Assembly: GCF_020283565.1 (NCBI RefSeq)
Contig: NC_060064.1
Span: 14,404,337-14,468,336 of the forward strand
From: Trifolium pratense
Lineage: Eukaryota; Streptophyta; Magnoliopsida; Fabales; Fabaceae
Length of the DNA stretch: 64,000 nucleotides
Reading direction: 5' to 3'
Every line of letters starts with the position of its first letter. The first letter of the stretch is position 1. The notes under the pieces are model-generated. The model made no database searches, was not told the origin of the DNA, and saw only the letters and a program-made list of their open reading frames with translations. The position numbers and the translations under genes were made by a program. Shown one piece after another: positions 21,230 to 34,480 of this stretch.

Positions 21230-21862
21230 TGTTTACGCTTCGTGATATCCGACATTTGTATGGTGAAGCATAACACTTTGATCATTAATATTACAAAAAA
21301 TGTTGATCAATTATTTATTTATTTATTTATAATATGTATCTTGGATGTTTGATATTGTTTGAGTTTCGTGACCGACAATAGTCTGGTGAAGCATCATTAT
21401 GCTTCGTGACCGACACCTGTATGGTGAAACATCGACACTTCGATCATCCAAAAGAACATAAAAATGTTTAAGAATTCATAATCTTGGTTCCTGAAGAACC
21501 TAGAAAGTTAATACATGAATTCCCGAAGAATTCATAATCTTGGTTCCTAAAGAACCTATTCTTAGTTCCTGAAGAACTTAGACATTTAATACATGAACTC
21601 CCGAAGAATTCATAATCTAAGTTCCCGAAGAACTTAAAAAAAAAAAAAAAAAAAAAAAATTTGTTCCTGAAGAACTTACGAAATATCACCATGCATCCCT
21701 AATGGATTGCACATCAAAATATTTTTATGTGTTATATAGTTCCTGAAGAACTAATAAAACAACTTTCTTTTTCTCTTCAATGAATTCTAGATGAATTCAA
21801 TATTGCTACATCCTTGAAGGATTGTAAATTGATAGTGATTTATTATATAGTTCCTGAAGAAC
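21230..21862 (+). repeat. array of short palindromes in the copia leader
   Basis: First come three copies of a unit like gcttcgtgaccgacacctgt..atggtgaagc (about 21238-21432), whose ends pair. Then come nine copies of a 13-17 bp imperfect palindrome of the type gttcctgaagaac or gaattcccgaagaattc, between 21486 and 21862. They sit between the LTR and gag. They may structure the leader RNA for packaging or translation, which is inference. Confidence 0.75.
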
Positions 21863-22115
21863 TCAATAGATAAAATTGTAAAATTCAATTGCTAAGTAAA
21901 TTTCAAAGAAAGCATGTAGCATGAATTGCACCGTTTGTTTTTACGGCCTGCAGTAATATAACCTTAAAAACAAAGGTCAATGGCCGTATTGATTTTTCCG
22001 TTAAAAAATCTAAATTATGACAAATCTTCATATTTAATACTATTTCCAAATATAACTATCAATGTTTTATTTTTTAAAAAAATAAAAAATAAAAATAAAT
22101 AAATAAATAAAATAT

Positions 22116-23788
<1,673 letters not shown>

Positions 23789-24000
23789 ATATATATATAT
23801 ATATATATTCCTTACGGATTGTCTTGGTACAATTTTTTCCAAATATCAATTTTTTTCCAAATATATATCAATGTTTCCAAATATAACAAGTGTGCAATTT
23901 TTATTTTTTTTTGGATACCAACCTATTCACTAATATTTTGGTACTTTAAACCAACTTTTCTAAACTTAAGGTTCATCCAAACAAACTTTTTCGGATACAC

Positions 24001-24384
24001 TTGCGGTTGCAAGATTTCAAAACTGTAACTGATTATAATTCTGCAATGTTTCAAATTACTACTCAACTAGAGTTGTGTGGAGAAAAGATAACAGATGCTG
24101 ATATGTTAGAGAAAACTTTTTCTACTTTCCATGCCTCTAATGTGCTCCTGCAGCAGCAGTATAGAGAGAAAGGGTTTACCAAATATTCTCAATTGATTTC
24201 TTGCCTACTTTTGGCTGAACATAATAATCAACTCTTAATGAAAAACCATGAGGCCCGTCCCACCGGTGCCGCTCCATTCCCAGAAGTGAATGTAGCTCCA
24301 CACCAATATGATAATGGTGATTTCATTGATGATCCAAATGGAAGAATTGATCACCTTATTGGTGATGGGAATATCAGGAAGTAG
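24001..24384 (+). pseudogene. copia gag remnant
   Basis: The frame carries the second half of a UBN2-type gag (LRLQDFKTV, LCGEKITD, MLEKTFSTFHASNVLLQQQY, LLMKNHEARPTGAAPFPEVN). The N-terminal part and the zinc knuckle are absent. It ends at 24382-24384 and is out of phase with pol. The sequence upstream to the nested element is AT-rich and not gag. Confidence 0.85.
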
Positions 24385-24589
24385 TTTTTTTTTATATAGT
24401 TGTGGCTACTTATTTTGGATTTTATATGTAATAATTAAGCTATTATGCTTAAACTTGCGGACCAGTTTTTTTTTTTCATATAACATTGTCATTGGTATTT
24501 CATTCTTATTAATATTGTTATTTCATTCTTATTAGGCAATTGATTTTTATCGTTATTTATTTTATACTTTTGTTATTTATTTTTTTAGA

Positions 24590-27500
24590 ATGAGCTTTGA
24601 CACTAGCATCAATAAGGATGATACATGTCTTGTGGATAGTGCAACTACCCACACAATTTTTAAAGATAAAAAATATTTCTCCTCTTTGGTGAAACGAGAA
24701 ACTAATGTCAGTACAATATCTGGCACTTCAAAAATAATTGAAGGCTCCGGAAGAGCAGATATATTGTTATATGGTGGAACAAAGTTACATATTGAGAATG
24801 TATTATATTCCTCCAAATCTTATAGAAATTTATTAAGTTTCAAGGATATTCGTCTAAATGGATACCATATTGAAACAAGAAATGAAGGAGGTGTTGAATA
24901 CCTTTGTATCACAAAGCGCAATTTGCATAAAACATGTGTATTGGAGAAACTACCCGCTTTCTCTTTGGGTTTGTACTACACTTATATTAGTACAATTGAA
25001 ACACATGTTATTGTAAACCAGAAGTTTACAAATCATAATGTAAACCAGAAGTTTACAAATCATGATAAATTTGTTGTTTGGCATGACCGGCTAGGCCATC
25101 CCGGTTCTATAATGATGCGAAAAATAATTAAAAATTCATGTGGTCATCAATTGAAGGGCCAGGAGATTCTTCAATCTAATAAGCACTCATGTGCTTCTTG
25201 TTCACAAGGGAAGTTGATAATTCGGCCATCACCATTAAAAATTAATAGTGAACCTCTAAATTTTCTAGAACGTATACATGGTGATATCTGTGGACCAATA
25301 CACCCACCATGTGGACAATTTAGATATTTTATGGTTTTAATTGACGCGTCAACTAGGTGGTCACATGTTTGTTTGTTGTCAACTCGCAACCAGGAATTTG
25401 CGAGACTGTTAGCTCAACTAATTCGAATAAGAGCTCACTTCCCTGATTATCCCGTCAAGAAAATACGTCTTGATAATGCTGCTGAGTTTTCATCTCAAGC
25501 ATTTAATGAGTATTGTATATCCATTGGGATTGACATTGAACACCCTGTAGCACATGTTCATACACAAAATGGAATGGCGGAATCACTTATCAAACGTATA
25601 CAATTAATTGCAAGACCACTCCTTATGAGATGCAAACTTCCAATTTCCGCTTGGGGACATGCAATTTTACATGCTGCATCGTTAATTCGCATCAGGCCAA
25701 CAAGTTATAATAGCTCATCCCCTTTAAAATTGGTTTTTGGTCAAGAACCAAATATTTCCCATCTAAGAATTTTTGGATGTGCGGTTTATGTACCAATTTA
25801 CCCTCCTCAACGCACTAAGATGGGTCCACATAGAAGGTTGGGAATATATGTTGGATATGAATCTCCATCTGTTATTAAGTACCTTGAGCCAACAACATGA
25901 GATTTATTTACAGCGAGATTTGCTGATTGTCATTTTGATGAATCAAATTTCCCAACATTAGGGGGAGAGAATAAAAAGCTAGAAAAAGAGATCAGTTGGA
26001 ATGAATTATCATTATCTCATTTTGATCCTCGAACTAAACAATGTGAACTAGAAGTTCAAAAGATAATTCATCTACAAAGTTTAGCAAATCAATTACCAAA
26101 TGCATTCACTGATCCAAAGGGTGTGACTAAGTCATATATACCAGCTGTTAATGCTCCGATAAAATTGGATGTCCCTGTCGGACAATGTATTGTTGCAAAT
26201 GAGTCTCAACCGCGCCTGAAGCGTGGTAGGCCAGTCGGTTCCAAAGATAGAAATCCTCGAATGAGAAAAGGAGCTAAAAAGATAGATGGCACAAATGAAG
26301 ATATAGAAGCTCTAAAAGAGCCTTCAGACATAACTGATATTTCAGTCCCCGAAGAAATTGATCAGGTACCTGAAATTCATGAAAATAATGAGATCTCAAT
26401 GAATTATGTCACTAGTGGAATACAATGGAACCGAAATAATGTCAACGTTGATGATGTTTTTGCATATAATATAGCGCTAAATATGATAAATAATAATGAG
26501 GATCATGAACCAAAATCTATTAAAGATTGTCGACAAAGTGAGAATTGGCCAAAATGGAAAGATGCAATTGATGCAGAACTAAACTCACTTTACAAACGAC
26601 AAGTTTTTGGACCTGTTGTCCGCACACCCGAAGGTGTAAAACCAGTTGGATATAAATGGGTGTTTGTGCGAAAACGAAATGAAAACGGTGAAATTGTGAG
26701 ATATAAAGCGAGACTAGTTGCTCAAGGATTTTCGCAAAGACCCGGTATCGATTTTGACGAGACATATTCACCAGTAGTTGATGCAACTACTTTTAGGTAC
26801 TTAATTAGCCTTATAGCACACAAAGGGCTAAATATGCACATGATGAATGTTGTTACAGCATATTTGTATGGCTCACTTGATAGTGACATTTATATGAAAC
26901 TCCCTGAAGGATTTCATTTTCCTAATGCCAATAATTTAAAGTCTCGAGAAGAATACTCCATCAAATTGAATAAATCTCTTTATGGACTAAAACAGTCTGG
27001 ACGCATGTGGTATAACCGTCTCAGTGAATATTTGCTAAGAGAGGGTTATAAAAATGACTCCATTTGCCCATGTATTTTTATAAAAGGATCAGAAAGTGAA
27101 TTTGCTATAATTGCTGTTTACGTTGATGACATAAATATTATTGGAACTCCTGAAGAGCTTTCAAAAGCCATAACTTGCTTAAAGAAAGAGTTTAAGATGA
27201 AAGACTTGGGAAAGACAAAATTTTGTCTTGGATTACAAATTGAGCATATGAAAAATGGAATTTTTGTGCATCAAGAAGCTTATATAGTAAAAATGTTAAA
27301 ACGCTTTTACATGGACAAATATCATCCGTTATCTACTCCAATGGTTGTTAGATCATTGGACGTGGAGAAAGATCCTTTCAGACCTAAAGAAGAGGATGAA
27401 GAACTAATTGGTCCTGAAGTACCATATCTGAGTGCGATAGGAGCACTAATGTATCTTGCTAATTATACACGTCCTGATATAGCATTTTCTGTCAATCTAC

Positions 27501-28138
27501 TATCAAGGTATAGTTCTTCACCTACAAAAAGACATTGGAACGGAGTCAAACATATATTTCGTTATCTTAAAGGTACAATGGATATGGGATTATTTTATCC
27601 TAAAGTATCCAAACTAGAATTAATAGGTTATGCAGATGCAGGTTATTTGTCAGATCCTCATAAAGGAAGATCACAAACAGGTTACTTGTTCACAAGTGGA
27701 GATACAACCATCTCATGGAGATCTGTCAAACAGACCTTAACAGCAACATCATCAAATCATGCGGAACTTTTAGCACTACACGAGGAAAGTAGAGAATGTG
27801 TATGGTTGAGGTCCGTAATTCAACACATACAAAAGAATTGCGGTTTATCTTCCGAAAGAATGAATACAACAATCATTTTTGAAGACAACAATGCATGCAT
27901 TGCTCAGTTAAAGGAAGGCTACATTAAAGGAGACAGAACAAAACATATCTCTCCAAAGTTCTTTTTCACTCATGATCTTCAAAAGAATGGTGAAGTAAGC
28001 ATACAACAAATTCGTTCGTGTGATAATCTCGCAGACCTCTTTACAAAGTCACTCCCGAGCAGAATCTTCGAGAAACTAGTACAAAGGATTGGTCTTCGTC
28101 GTCTCAGAAATATTTGTCTAGTTGAGGGGGAGAAATAA
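24590..28138 (+). pseudogene. copia pol with one premature stop
   Basis: Two open stretches in one phase, 24590-25900 and 26123-28138, are separated only by TGA at 25898-25900; the frame between is otherwise open. Order: protease (DSATTHTIF replaces the usual DSG context), integrase HHCC (HDRLGH..CASC) and D-D-E (HGDICGP, RLDNAAEF, QNGMAES), reverse transcriptase YVDD, and RNase H with YADAGY. A 27-bp tandem duplication at 25013-25066 repeats NQKFTNHN in the protease-integrase linker. Enzyme motifs are intact. The element is disabled mainly by loss of gag and this stop. Confidence 0.9.
25013..25066 (+). repeat. 27-bp tandem duplication in pol
   Basis: The unit gtaaaccagaagtttacaaa plus seven more bases occurs twice, in frame. 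Confidence 0.9.
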
Positions 28139-28241
28139 ATATATTGTAAAAGGATTGTACTCTTTTTCCTTCACTAGAATTTTTTCTCACTGGGTTTTTT
28201 TCTAGTAAGGTTTTAATGAGGCATATCCTCGATGGACATCC

Positions 28242-28250
28242 AAGGGGGAG
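28242..28250 (+). other. polypurine tract aagggggag
   Basis: It immediately precedes the 3' LTR and primes plus-strand synthesis in LTR elements. Confidence 0.85.
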
Positions 28251-28443
28251 TGTTATGAATATTTAGTGGATGTCCATATAGGTTCTGACCCATGTTATTG
28301 GCCCATTACATTTGCCTATAAATAGAACTTATGACTAATGTAAACTACTCACTTGGTCAATCAGACTAATTCTATTCTTTCTCTCTTCTCTTCTTCTCTC
28401 CTCTATACTTATATATTATTACTATTACTTATATTTCATAACA
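28251..28443 (+). repeat. 3' LTR of the third copia (193 bp)
   Basis: Identical to the 5' LTR except for three substitutions near the beginning. Confidence 0.95.
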
Positions 28444-28529
28444 ACTATTGTGTTTTTTGATATTTAATGAAATGTTATATTTAATGAAATGTTATATTTA
28501 CTGTCAAAATATATGTTTTTTCATATAGA

Positions 28530-28795
28530 AGGTAGGATTAAACTTTACTCTTGGAAATGGTTCCGTGGTAAGAATCCTGGTCACACCTACTCTCTTTATG
28601 AGTGGGAAGTGGAACCTATTTTGTATTGGTGCTAATAGAGCGGAGTGGAGGGGTCAACCTTGAGTGACATCGTCACTGTTTAGCAAGTTCCCTGTTGTCG
28701 GTGATTGGATTTGGTTTTTCATGCCCTTTTTTTATTTGTCTCTTACCGTTGTTAGTTTTTTATTTTTTGGTGTATTTGCCATTAAAAAAAAAAAG
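28530..28795 (+). mobile_element. 5'-truncated LINE insertion
   Basis: The frame reads LYSWKWFRGKNPGHTYSLYE and WEVEPILYW before a stop. This resembles the conserved extreme C-terminus of plant L1-type reverse transcriptases. A 3' untranslated part and an A-run follow. The exact flanking repeat tcatataga (28521-28529, 28796-28804) is the target duplication. Confidence 0.75.
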
Positions 28796-28804
28796 TCATA
28801 TAGA

Positions 28805-29261
28805 GGTGTAATTGAACCAATTTTATCAATTTTTGATGAATTCAATGTCGGAACTAATGAACCAAAACGCAGCAACATTAATGCCTTCCATAAATGTCCC
28901 ATTCACAATTAACTCCCAATCATTGCCAAATCAAAACATCTTATAGGGTCCATCTTAACTACCCAGACAAGCAATTATTGCAAAATAATTCCATTATCTT
29001 TTCCAGCAAACCAAACCACTAAACGAACCGGACCCCATTCTACCCTTAACTCTACCCGACCCGGCCCATCTTATAGGGTCAAGATAACCCGAAACTAAGG
29101 ACAAGGGAAAAACCCCAACCGTCCTGCACCTTAATCCTGCCCCCCCTTTTGCCCCGACCCGACACAGTAAACCACACTAAAGTAGAAAGACACGGGTAAG
29201 CAGTGGTGCGGATTTTGACCAAAATATTAGTGGTGCGGTGAAATGGAAAATACTATTTTTT
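28805..29261. other. spacer, no gene seen
   Basis: A moderately C-rich stretch. The motif cttatagggtc occurs twice (near 28942 and 29070). Confidence 0.35.
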
Positions 29262-29745
29262 GTGGGAGTTATTTTTGCCGCCCTACTGGTTACTTTTTTT
29301 TTACTAAAAATAAAGGATATTCATTCATTCAAACTGATAGAGTACATTGATGTAATACAAATTCAAATTTGCTAAAAACAAAAAGGATGAATCTGCAAAC
29401 AAACTCACAGCATCCATGTTAATAGCATAAAACGACAAATTACATAAGCCTACATATATGACTATATTGAAGTGTCTGGAATGTCCATGCCCCCAGATCT
29501 GCAGCGTTGATGACACAAAAGTTGACATTGGATAGATTTGTACTTGATCGGATCTAATCCTTCAACCTGAAACAAATGACATTGGATATTTTTGCCGCCC
29601 TACTGGTTACTTAAACACCATTCGCGACTTAAATAGGGAATGCCTTTTTTTCCAAAAACCCCCTATTTTTATACATCTGAAGTCGAGGATGTGTAAAAAT
29701 AGGGCACGAAAGTAACCAGTAGGGTGACAAAAGTAGCTCTATTTT
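29262..29745. mobile_element. putative fold-back MITE interrupted by a retroposed sequence
   Basis: The phrase ccctactggttact at 29281 and 29599 is met in reverse orientation at 29711 (agtaaccagtaggg). Another inverted pair is ccctatttttatacat / atgtgtaaaaataggg (29665-29705). Once the insertion at 29296-29586 is removed, the rest looks like one fold-back unit. Outer borders are uncertain. Confidence 0.4.
29296..29586 (-). mobile_element. retroposed sequence with long target duplication
   Basis: An exact 26-bp direct repeat (29270-29295 and 29587-29612, containing gccgccctactggttact) brackets the segment. Its left end is a T-run, that is, a poly-A tail on the minus strand. The minus strand reads like the 3' end of a transcript. 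A 35-codon open stretch ends at TAG, and ttgaatgaatgaatatcctt precedes the tail. It may be a processed pseudogene fragment or a SINE. The source gene is not recognised. Confidence 0.6.
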
Positions 29746-29788
29746 TTTATCTACAATCAAATTATTTATTACTAACACATTTAATTAT

Positions 29789-29972
29789 GAGTTTAATTGA
29801 TATGCACCGACGGTGTAAAATAGTTTTGCACAATCGTCCAATAAACAACCATTATTTTGCCATGTCATATCAAGAAAGTGGGATGGAGTGGAGTGATGTG
29901 GCGGAAAACATGGTTGGTATTGGTTGACAGTGTAAAATTATTTTACACCGTCAGTGCATATCAATTAAATCC
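29789..29972. mobile_element. Mutator-type MITE, 184-bp family, copy 2
   Basis: The ends gagtttaattgatatgcacc and, reversed, ggatttaattgatatgcact lie between exact 9-bp repeats tttaattat (29780-29788, 29973-29981). It has the same length and termini as the copy at 14528. Confidence 0.88.
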
Positions 29973-30153
29973 TTTAATTATATATATTTTTTTCAAATAA
30001 TATATATCATTTTTTTTTGTGTGAAGGATTTGCTATTATTACGATTATATACACCTAAATGTAATAAAATAAATAATAATAATAATAATATCCACCCAAA
30101 TCTTGTGTGTCAAAAAACAATATGCAGCCAAATTATAAAACGTGATTAATATA

Positions 30154-31829
30154 GGGGGCTGCTAACTTAGACCCAGTTGGGTCTAAGTTAGCAAGGTGCA
30201 CCTTTTCAGTTGGACAAAAATACCCATTCTTTTTAATTAATTAACCAAATTACCATCAATAGTCGCGGATCCAGTGTCGCGCGCGTATCGCAGGACCATG
30301 GTTACAGGCCGTTGATTTCCATCAGACAGCCAAACACTGATCTCATCAAGACTGTCTGATCAATCAGACAGCCCAGATCATCCGAATCCATCAGATTCCA
30401 GCGCGTGCACCACACTGGATTACACCCTGGAGAGAGAAGAATCTACTTTTTAAAAGCAGGACACGTGTCGCTGTCTGATTGGCTGGGCGTGATTTTTTTC
30501 CATTTAATACTTTGAACTCAATTATTTCGTTGTAAATTAATTTTTTATTTTTTATTTTTATACCAAAATTCATAATTTTTTTTTCTCTACAAATAGAGAC
30601 TTGGTTCGTTTGATTTGGACACAGAAAAAAAAAACCAAATTTTTCACTACCTTAATCTCATTTTTCACTACCTTACATCAACTCACTGAAACCATTCTAC
30701 CAGGAAAATGGTTTCAGAGTACAAATCTCTGAAACCATTCTACCAGCTAAATGGTTTCAGAAGCAAATAACTAAGAATCAACTTACTGAAACCATTCTAC
30801 CAGCAAAATGGTTTCGGAAGCAAACACAATTAATAAATTACTCACTGAAACCATTCTACCAGTAAAATAGTTTCAGAGTACAACTATGTGCAACCATTCT
30901 ACAAGCTAAATGGTTTCAGAAGCAAATAACTAATAATCAACTTACTGAAACCATTCTACCAGCAAAATGGTTTCAGATTACAACTCTCTGAAACCATTGT
31001 ACCAGATAAATGGTTTCAGAAGCAAACACAATTAATAAATTACTCATTGAAACCATTCTACCAGTAAAATGGTTTCAGAATACAACTATGTGCAACCATT
31101 CTACCAGTAAAATGGTTTCAGAAGCAAACATTAGTTTTTAATTACCGTTTTATCTCATTTAATTAACTAAAATTAGTTTCAAAGCTCCAAAAATTTCATA
31201 AAATATACCAAAAGTTCCAGAATATTATCTACTATTTTCCTGGTATAATGGTTTCAGTGAGTTGGTTGAGTGGTGCGTGTTAAATTACAACACACAAGTA
31301 ACGTATTTAGTAGACAAAAAATGAGATTAAGGTAGTGAAAAATTGCATTTTTTTTTCGGTGTCCAAATCAAACGAACCAAGTCTCTATTTGTAGAAAAAA
31401 AAATTTATGAATTTTGGTATAAAAATAAAAAAATAAAAAAATAATTTACAACGAAATAATTGAGTTCAAAGTATTAAATGAACAAAAATCACGTCCAGCC
31501 AACCATTGTGTGACACGTGTCCTACTTTTAAAAAGCAAATTTTTCTCTCTCCAGGGTGTAATCCAGTGTGGCGCAGGCGCTGGAATCTGATGGATCAGGA
31601 TGATCTGGGCTGTCTAATTGATTAGACAGTCTTGATGAGATCAGATCTTGGCTGTCCGATGACAATCAACGGTCTGTAACCATGGTCCTCCGGTACGCGC
31701 GCGACACTGGATCCGCGTCTATTAATGGGTATTTTGGTTAATTAATTAAAAAGAATGGGTATTTTGGTCCAATTGAAAAGGTGCACCTTGCTAACTTAGA
31801 CCTAACTAGGGTCTAAGTTAGAAAACCCC
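30154..31829. mobile_element. Mutator-type long-TIR element, copy 2 (1676 bp)
   Basis: A close relative of 22215-23788, with the exact 9-bp duplication attaatata (30145-30153, 31830-31838) that identifies the superfamily as Mutator-like. Arms of about 520 bp flank a core of stem-loops. It is longer than copy 1 mainly because of two more stem-loop units. No transposase is present. Confidence 0.92.
30686..31121. repeat. array of nine stem-loops, copy 2
   Basis: Same units as copy 1 (ctgaaaccatt / aatggtttcag). Loops alternate among ctaccagcaa, ctaccagtaa, ctaccagcta and gtaccagata. The order of the last five units matches copy 1, so the difference is gain or loss of units at the left side. Confidence 0.9.
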
Positions 31830-31901
31830 ATTAATATATATCATACAATGTTAAATTCATTAATTAAGTCATTTTACTCTTTGATTAAATTGATAAAATT
31901 G

Positions 31902-32407
31902 AAGCCACTTGGTCTAGTGGTGAAGGGTTTGGGTAGTATGTTATAGGCAAAATTACGCCAAAGGTCATTTATTATTATTTTTGTAACACTTTGGTCATTT
32001 ATCTTTTTTTGTAACACTTTGATTCTTTTTTTCTTTTGTTTTTGTAACACTTTGGTCCTTTATCTTTTTTTATTTGTAACACTTTAGTCTTTTTTTTTTA
32101 ACACTTTGTCCTTTATCTTATTTATTTATAAAAAATAAAGGACCAAAGTGGACAGTGGGATTGGTCCTTTGGACCGGATACCAAGTCTTCAAAAAAAAAT
32201 AAAGGACCAAAATGTTACAAAAAAATAAAAAATAAAAGACCAAAGTGTTACAAAAAGAAGAGATAAAGAACCAAAATGTTAAAAAAAAAAAAGATAAATG
32301 ATCAAAGTGTTATAAAAAAAATAAAAATACATGACCTACAATATAATTTTTCCTATGTTATAGGTTCTAAGTTCGATTCCAGCTCATTGTAACCCAATTG
32401 TTTTTTT
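31902..32407 (+). mobile_element. tRNA-derived SINE split by a MITE
   Basis: The left part has an A-box-like tggtctagtggtgaagg. The right part has a B-box-like ggttctaagttcgattcc and ends gctcattgtaaccc. The flanking repeat ataaaattg (31893-31901, 32408-32416) is the target duplication. The same family occurs uninterrupted at 59332. It is not a tRNA gene because there is no acceptor-stem pairing. Confidence 0.7.
31946..32353. mobile_element. Mutator-type MITE (408 bp) inside the SINE
   Basis: An exact 9-bp duplication tatgttata (31937-31945, 32354-32362) flanks it. The ends are ggcaaaattacgcc and, reversed, ggaaaaattatatt. The arms are repeats of ttgtaacactttggtc and its complement, giving a long hairpin. 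Confidence 0.88.
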
Positions 32408-32416
32408 ATAAAATTG

Positions 32417-32621
32417 TGTATATATCATACAAAAATTTAACTCAAAAGCCTTAATTTTGTGGTAAAAATAAAATTAGATAGGTCTTGAATTTGAGAGGTT
32501 CAATCAATTTCTTTGAAGAAAGTTAAAGATAAAAATTTTATAAGTGTTCTTTCGAGAAATTTTTTCTCATACCGAGGCACCATATCCTTATTTTAAATTT
32601 TTTATCATAAAAAACGACCAT
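32417..32621. other. AT-rich spacer
   Basis: No gene or repeat is recognised. Confidence 0.3.
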
Positions 32622-32810
32622 GAATTTAATGGACATGCACCGACAATTAATGTAAAGTAGTTTTACACTGTGATCCAATAAAACACCATCAATATGCTAT
32701 GTTATACAACTATTTTAAAAATATTTATGTGATATGCTAAAATAAAAAATATTCATTTTAAAAAAAAATAAACATTTACATTTTACATTGTCAACACATA
32801 TTCTATTTAA
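32622..32810. mobile_element. Mutator-type MITE, 184-bp family, decayed copy 3
   Basis: The left end gaatttaatggacatgcacc matches copies 1 and 2. The right end is degenerate (cattgtcaacacatattcta). No clear duplication remains. Confidence 0.5.
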
Positions 32811-32968
32811 AAATATACATGAATTTTAAAATTACATCGAAATTACAAAATATAAATTTCATAAAATATAATTATTAATTTAATTTTTTACAAAATATTA
32901 TTTTAATTTAAAAAGGCCTCATCTAAAATTTACTTTAGGCCCCTGAACATATTGGGTCGGCCCTGCTA

Positions 32969-33121
32969 GAAACCCAGAAAGACACGAAGGACATGGAGGT
33001 TATGACTGAACGGAAAAGAAGAAGAGAGGAGGGAAAAAATGATGTGCAAAATAATGTTGAACTAACCCAACATTTTTTATCGGCAGGTCCTGGCAGCCAA
33101 GATGTGCAAAATGATGTGTAA
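32969..33121 (+). other. short coding-like fragment
   Basis: An open stretch of 50 codons without ATG at its start, rich in Lys/Arg/Glu then QHFLSAGPGSQ, ending TAA. It could be a relic of a transposon or host protein. The family is not recognised. Confidence 0.2.
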
Positions 33122-33740
33122 AACCTGTACCATGTTACCAAATTTCCATAGAAAAATCAGCTTACAATTTGCATGGAGAATATCTCTTGGCTAGACACAA
33201 TCCCACAATATATGAAAAATACTGTTTTTGTTTGCTTCTTTGTAGAAAACTTGAAACTTGAAAATGACAAAACTTTATTTGTGAGAAAGTAGAAAGAAAA
33301 AAAAGAAAGAAAGAAAAAAAAGCTAGAAAACAGGGGAAGGGAGGCGCAACACTGCTGCTGTTGTTGTTTATATTTTTTTTGTTTATTTTATTTTTACTCC
33401 GGGAAGGATCCCAAAGAATCGATTTCTCTTTACCCGGCGACGAAGTGGATGACCCCCCGTTCTTTCTTGTGGGTTTTATCCCGTCCCATTTGGGACCATT
33501 CACCCTTTGTATTTTAATTTTGTAATTTTTTTTGCAGTTAAAATGAGTAATTGAAACAAATGCATATTTTTGGGTTTCGCGAACAACTTAAAGATAGGGA
33601 CAAATTTAATGAAATTATCGCTTACTTTTTAATTTGGTCGGACAAAATTGGGGTACTACAATTACGTACATATTAAGAAAAGTGACTATCAAGTCTAATA
33701 TTTGTTGACCCCTTCCCCCCCTTAAAAAATGATGGTGATG
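33122..33740. other. spacer, no gene seen
   Basis: It contains purine-rich runs near 33295-33330 and a short CT-rich part. No coding similarity is recognised. Confidence 0.3.
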
Positions 33741-34480
33741 AAGTACGGGGCTACAGGTGCTATGGATCCTCTGACTCCCAGTCGGGTTGCTTTCCTAGGT
33801 CTCGCCGGTCTTGCGTGTATGTCGTGATGTGCCTCAAGATGGTTGTCTCTTGTCTCCTGCCGGTGGGGGATCCTCTATCAGGTCGTCGCTTGTGTCTAAT
33901 GGCATATCCTCTAGGCACCTTTTGAAAGCAGGGAGTGTGACAACATACACGCTTCCCTTTACTCCATAGGCCTTCTCATCAGTTACAGGGTTTGGTGCCC
34001 CAAAATTGACTTGGATTTGCCAAAATGCCTCATCTCTAGAAGCCCGGCTCGGGAGACATCCCTCTCGCGGTAGGGTTCCAAAGCTCGCCTTGTTCTTGTG
34101 ACATGCTACGTTTCCCTTATTCATTCCCAAGTAAAGGGTGAGTCCCATGCGTCAGTTTGTGGATCGCGATCTCACGCACTAATCCCTACAGGTGTCTGTA
34201 GTAGGTCGGTCGCCCTAGCTAAACCAATCATCATATCGGTCCATAGACCCCATTGTTGTAAAGGCTTGACTTCAAAACTGTATGTGGAGCTTCCGCCTCA
34301 TACGACTCCTTTAGGGATGAATGATTTTTTTAATATCTTAACGGCGCAATGAATATTCTCGTTGGGGATTCCGTCAACCAACTTATGGTCTTCAAAGCCT
34401 AGGATTGGCCTCTTTGTGGGTTTCAAATCTGACTCTGGTGTTTTTCTTTTGATGATACTAGATGTAGATGATTCCTCTCT
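33741..34480 (-). other. GC-richer block, possible organelle-derived DNA with group II intron domain V
   Basis: Base composition is clearly higher in G+C than the neighbours. On the minus strand, 34308-34275 reads gagtcgtatgaggcggaagc then tccacatacagtttt. It folds as a stem with a GGAA tetraloop and a mid-stem bulge, like domain V of plant group II introns. Some 95 bp further on the same strand, gtgcgtgagatc fits the GUGYG start of such an intron. A 104-codon frame on the minus strand (34148-33834) has no recognised family. A nuclear copy of mitochondrial DNA is the likeliest reading but is not proven. Confidence 0.4.

Noticed and set aside
31902..32407. tRNA gene
   Set aside because: A- and B-box-like sequences exist, but there is no cloverleaf or acceptor stem, and copies end in A-rich tails with target duplications, so it is a SINE.
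33834..34148. 104-codon minus-strand frame as a host gene
   Set aside because: No domain recognised, and it overlaps the block with a group II intron-like structure; more likely non-coding organelle-type sequence.
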